Source: a virus
Reading direction: 5' to 3' (one strand)
Virus record (IMG/VR): IMGVR_UViG_3300046692_000585
Coordinates: 1 to 22,856 of that record
DNA: 22,856 nucleotides
Shown here: in pieces, positions 21,275 to 22,856 of the stretch
How the letters are laid out: every line of letters starts with the position of its first letter
Position numbering within the stretch: position 1 is the stretch's first letter
The notes under the pieces: generated by a model
What the model was told of the DNA's origin: nothing
Database searches by the model: none
What the model saw: only the letters and a program-made list of their open reading frames with translations
Made by a program: the position numbers and the translations under genes

Positions 21275-22270
21275 TCAGAGTTCCAGCAAGACTTGGGCGC
21301 GCGGTCGCGTGCAAAGATGCAGCGGGTTCGACTGCGCCTCACCGGCCATGCCTTTGTTGAAGGGCAGCGGCTCAATCATGCTGTAGTACGGAATGCCCTG
21401 AGTGTTGACCGTTTCCATGTAGTCGGCCGGCGCAAACACCGAGATGTACAAATCTGGCACGCCTTCAGGGATCAGAAGTGCCTTATCGTCATGCACGAAC
21501 GACACGCCGGCCACCTTGCCACGGTAGCGCTCCCAAATAATGCCGCCGAACTCGAAGCTTTCCCGGGCATCACCCCGCAGCGCGGCCGCTTGCTGACTGT
21601 TGAGGTAGGTTTCTTTTACCGAGGGGTGGACGATGAACTTGTTCCAAAAGTTTTTACCGCAGAAGGCGCGCGAGCCAGTACTGGTCACGCTACCCAATGC
21701 ATCCTCCTGCATATCCAGCGCCTCGCCGCATTGAACCCGCAATTCAGTCTCTGGATCCGCCAGTCCCATGGACATCTTTTGCCGCTTCACACCGAAGCGG
21801 TCATAGAGATCCAGCAGTACGGTTTTGCCATCGGCGTCGAGGATCTGGCCATTCAATGCGCCCATGCGCTGGAATTCGTGCGTGGCGTCCAACTGGCGCC
21901 GCGCCTTGGCCAGCCGCGCATTGACCACGTCTTGCACCGCCTGCAACTCAGTGCGAGTACCGAAGGCGCGGATACCCTGAATCTCATCGGCTTTGATGGT
22001 GAAGCGTTCCGGCAGGTGCACGGTGTTGAACGGGATAAGGCTGCGCTTGCTGGCCGCGACCACCAGGCCGGACGTACCGCGCTCACCGGCCGGCACCAGT
22101 GCCAGGGTGTCGCCGTCCTTCTCGATCTGCACGGTCAGGGTGGTAATGCCTTCCTCGCGAAACAAACCCAGTGCGCTGATGCGCCCTGGCAGGTACGGTT
22201 GATCATTGAGTGCAGCGGTCAGCGAATCGACGCTGAATGCTTCGTCGTCAAAAATGGCGATATCGGCCAT
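21275..22270 (-). CDS. E: Major capsid protein, lambda gpE-like (331 aa)
   Basis: Builds the icosahedral head shell. Family marks of the gpE/HK97-fold capsids: MADIAIFDDEAFSVDSLTAA, GLFREEGITTLTVQIEKDG (pieces near residues 32-50), RTELQAVQDVVNARLAKARR (near 107-127), and FCGKNFWNKFIVHPSVKETY near 196-215, with C-terminal NPLHLCTRPRAQVLLEL. Length matches lambda gpE (341 aa). Start ATG at 22270 has GGAGAG upstream; the longer reading to 22315 runs through the terminator. A terminator-like hairpin and a 17-nt leader identical to that of the sheath gene lie just upstream. Confidence 0.94.
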   Translation of the reverse strand: MADIAIFDDEAFSVDSLTAALNDQPYLPGRISALGLFREEGITTLTVQIEKDGDTLALVPAGERGTSGLVVAASKRSLIPFNTVHLPERFTIKADEIQGIRAFGTRTELQAVQDVVNARLAKARRQLDATHEFQRMGALNGQILDADGKTVLLDLYDRFGVKRQKMSMGLADPETELRVQCGEALDMQEDALGSVTSTGSRAFCGKNFWNKFIVHPSVKETYLNSQQAAALRGDARESFEFGGIIWERYRGKVAGVSFVHDDKALLIPEGVPDLYISVFAPADYMETVNTQGIPYYSMIEPLPFNKGMAGEAQSNPLHLCTRPRAQVLLEL

Positions 22271-22276
22271 GGGTAC

Positions 22277-22311
22277 TCTCCAGAAACGAAAAATCCCGCA
22301 CGCGGCGGGAT
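22277..22311 (-). terminator. Terminator-like hairpin plus shared leader before the capsid gene
   Basis: On the minus strand, ATCCCGC-CGCGT-GCGGGAT (22293-22311) is followed by a U-run (A-run 22289-22293). The 17-nt leader (plus strand TCTCCAGAAACGAAAAA at 22277-22293) contains the capsid ribosome-binding site and is identical to the one at 14898-14914. Confidence 0.7.
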
Positions 22312-22332
22312 GCATATAAAAAAAGGATCGAC

Positions 22333-22677
22333 TTAGCGAACGATCACGAAATGAGTGGCGAGTGCTTTCTCGGCGGCCAGATCCAGGCCGGTCAGGTGTG
22401 CTTCGCTGACTTCGGCCAACCGCACCACGGCGCGACCGCGACGCACCACATCGGATTCGCCAAGCGGGCCATAGAGAATGGCGACAGCGTTTTCGGTGCC
22501 GTCCTCAGCAGTCGGTTCGTAGGGCGCGAATTCGCCGGAGGCGGTTACCAGCCCGAGGATTTGTCCGGGCCACAACGCTGTACCGGCCGCGACGTTGATC
22601 GCTTCACGCGAAATATTGCCCGCGCCTTCGGACAGCAGGAATTCACCTGCGTGCATCGGTTCCTGTTTGATGGTCAT
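22333..22677 (-). CDS. D: Head decoration protein, lambda gpD-like (114 aa)
   Basis: Stabilises the expanded capsid by trimers at threefold axes. Family marks: EPMHAGEFLLSEGAGNISRE near residues 6-25 (HAGEFLLSEG is typical), then ALWPGQILGLVTASGEFAPY (near 34-53), GTENAVAILYGPL near 60-72 and the ending ATHFVIVR. Length matches lambda gpD (110 aa). Start ATG at 22677 is set by an ATGA overlap with the previous gene stop; GGAG lies 7 nt upstream. Confidence 0.94.
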   Translation of the reverse strand: MTIKQEPMHAGEFLLSEGAGNISREAINVAAGTALWPGQILGLVTASGEFAPYEPTAEDGTENAVAILYGPLGESDVVRRGRAVVRLAEVSEAHLTGLDLAAEKALATHFVIVR

Positions 22678-22856
22678 GCTCGTGCTCCTTTCGCGCTTTG
22701 CGCGGTTCCAGTTTGGGCCGCTTGGCGAGCGGCCCAAATCGAGTTGGGGTCAGGTTGTTTGGCCAGCACCTTGGGCGCCAGGTCGTCCGCCAGCGGCAGA
22801 CTGTTGTCGATTTCAAAGCCCTTACCGCTGGTGACAATCTTGTCGAACAGACGCGC
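22674..22856 (-). CDS. C-terminal fragment, probable head protease/scaffold protein
   Basis: An open frame enters from the right window edge and ends TGA at 22674-22676, coupled to the decoration gene by an ATGA overlap. The visible 60 residues (ARLFDKIVTSGKGFEIDNSL, then an Ala/Gln/Asp-rich helical end) resemble the flexible tail of lambda gpC, where the C-terminal part acts as scaffold. In lambda, gpC lies directly upstream of gpD, so by position this is likely the S49/ClpP-type head protease. The catalytic part is off the window, so the call is inference. Confidence 0.55.
   Translation of the reverse strand, partial: ARLFDKIVTSGKGFEIDNSLPLADDLAPKVLAKQPDPNSIWAARQAAQTGTAQSAKGARA

Noticed and set aside
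21293-22336. 347-aa plus-strand open frame opposite the capsid gene
   Set aside because: Shadow of the gpE-like gene, with His/Arg-rich composition and no family.
22643-22837. 64-aa minus-strand open frame near the right edge
   Set aside because: The other frame (stop at 22674, ATGA overlap with the decoration gene) is open to the edge and fits the lambda gene order better.

Overview
The window looks like most of the late half of a temperate phage (prophage) in a GC-rich gammaproteobacterium, most likely a Pseudomonas of the fluorescens group. This host guess rests on overall protein character, gene order and the kinds of cargo genes; no chromosomal housekeeping gene is present to prove it. 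Nearly all phage genes lie on the minus strand, so transcription runs from the right edge (22856) towards the left.

Right to left, the structural block starts with a lambda-type head: the C-terminus of a gene ending at 22674 (probably the head protease/scaffold), a gpD-like decoration protein, a gpE-like major capsid protein, a gpFII-like head-tail joining protein, a gpZ-like minor tail protein and a likely tail terminator. It then switches to a P2-type contractile tail: spike V, an unknown 83-residue protein, baseplate W, J and I, tail fibre H, fibre chaperone, sheath FI, tube FII, tail chaperones E and E', tape measure T, then U, X and D. A lysis cassette follows: a GH19 endolysin, the Rz inner-membrane spanin and a fully embedded Rz1 lipoprotein. 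No holin is recognisable in the window.

Left of the lysis genes (about 1 to 6660) is a cargo region with mixed strands. It holds a GrlR-family regulator (+), a Dam-type adenine methylase (-), a gene-poor stretch with a four-copy degenerate 17-bp repeat and a possible 34-residue hydrophobic peptide, and an SOS island. In that island, SRAP (+) and umuDC (-) diverge from one LexA box. Next come a tRNA-Ser 3' fragment with integrase-arm-like repeats (a likely attachment scar), a small unknown gene, an AT-rich orphan AbiGi-like phage-defence gene, and two small unknown genes at the left edge.

The most unusual features are these. (1) Terminator-like hairpins sit just ahead of several late genes. 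The capsid and sheath genes share an identical 17-nt leader next to theirs. (2) The E/E' overlap has a CTT-TAA junction that resembles a +1 frameshift site. (3) There is a repeat array between SRAP and dam. (4) The head and tail come from different phage lineages. (5) AbiGi stands without its usual partner. No tools were run: homology calls come from recognised motifs and gene order.
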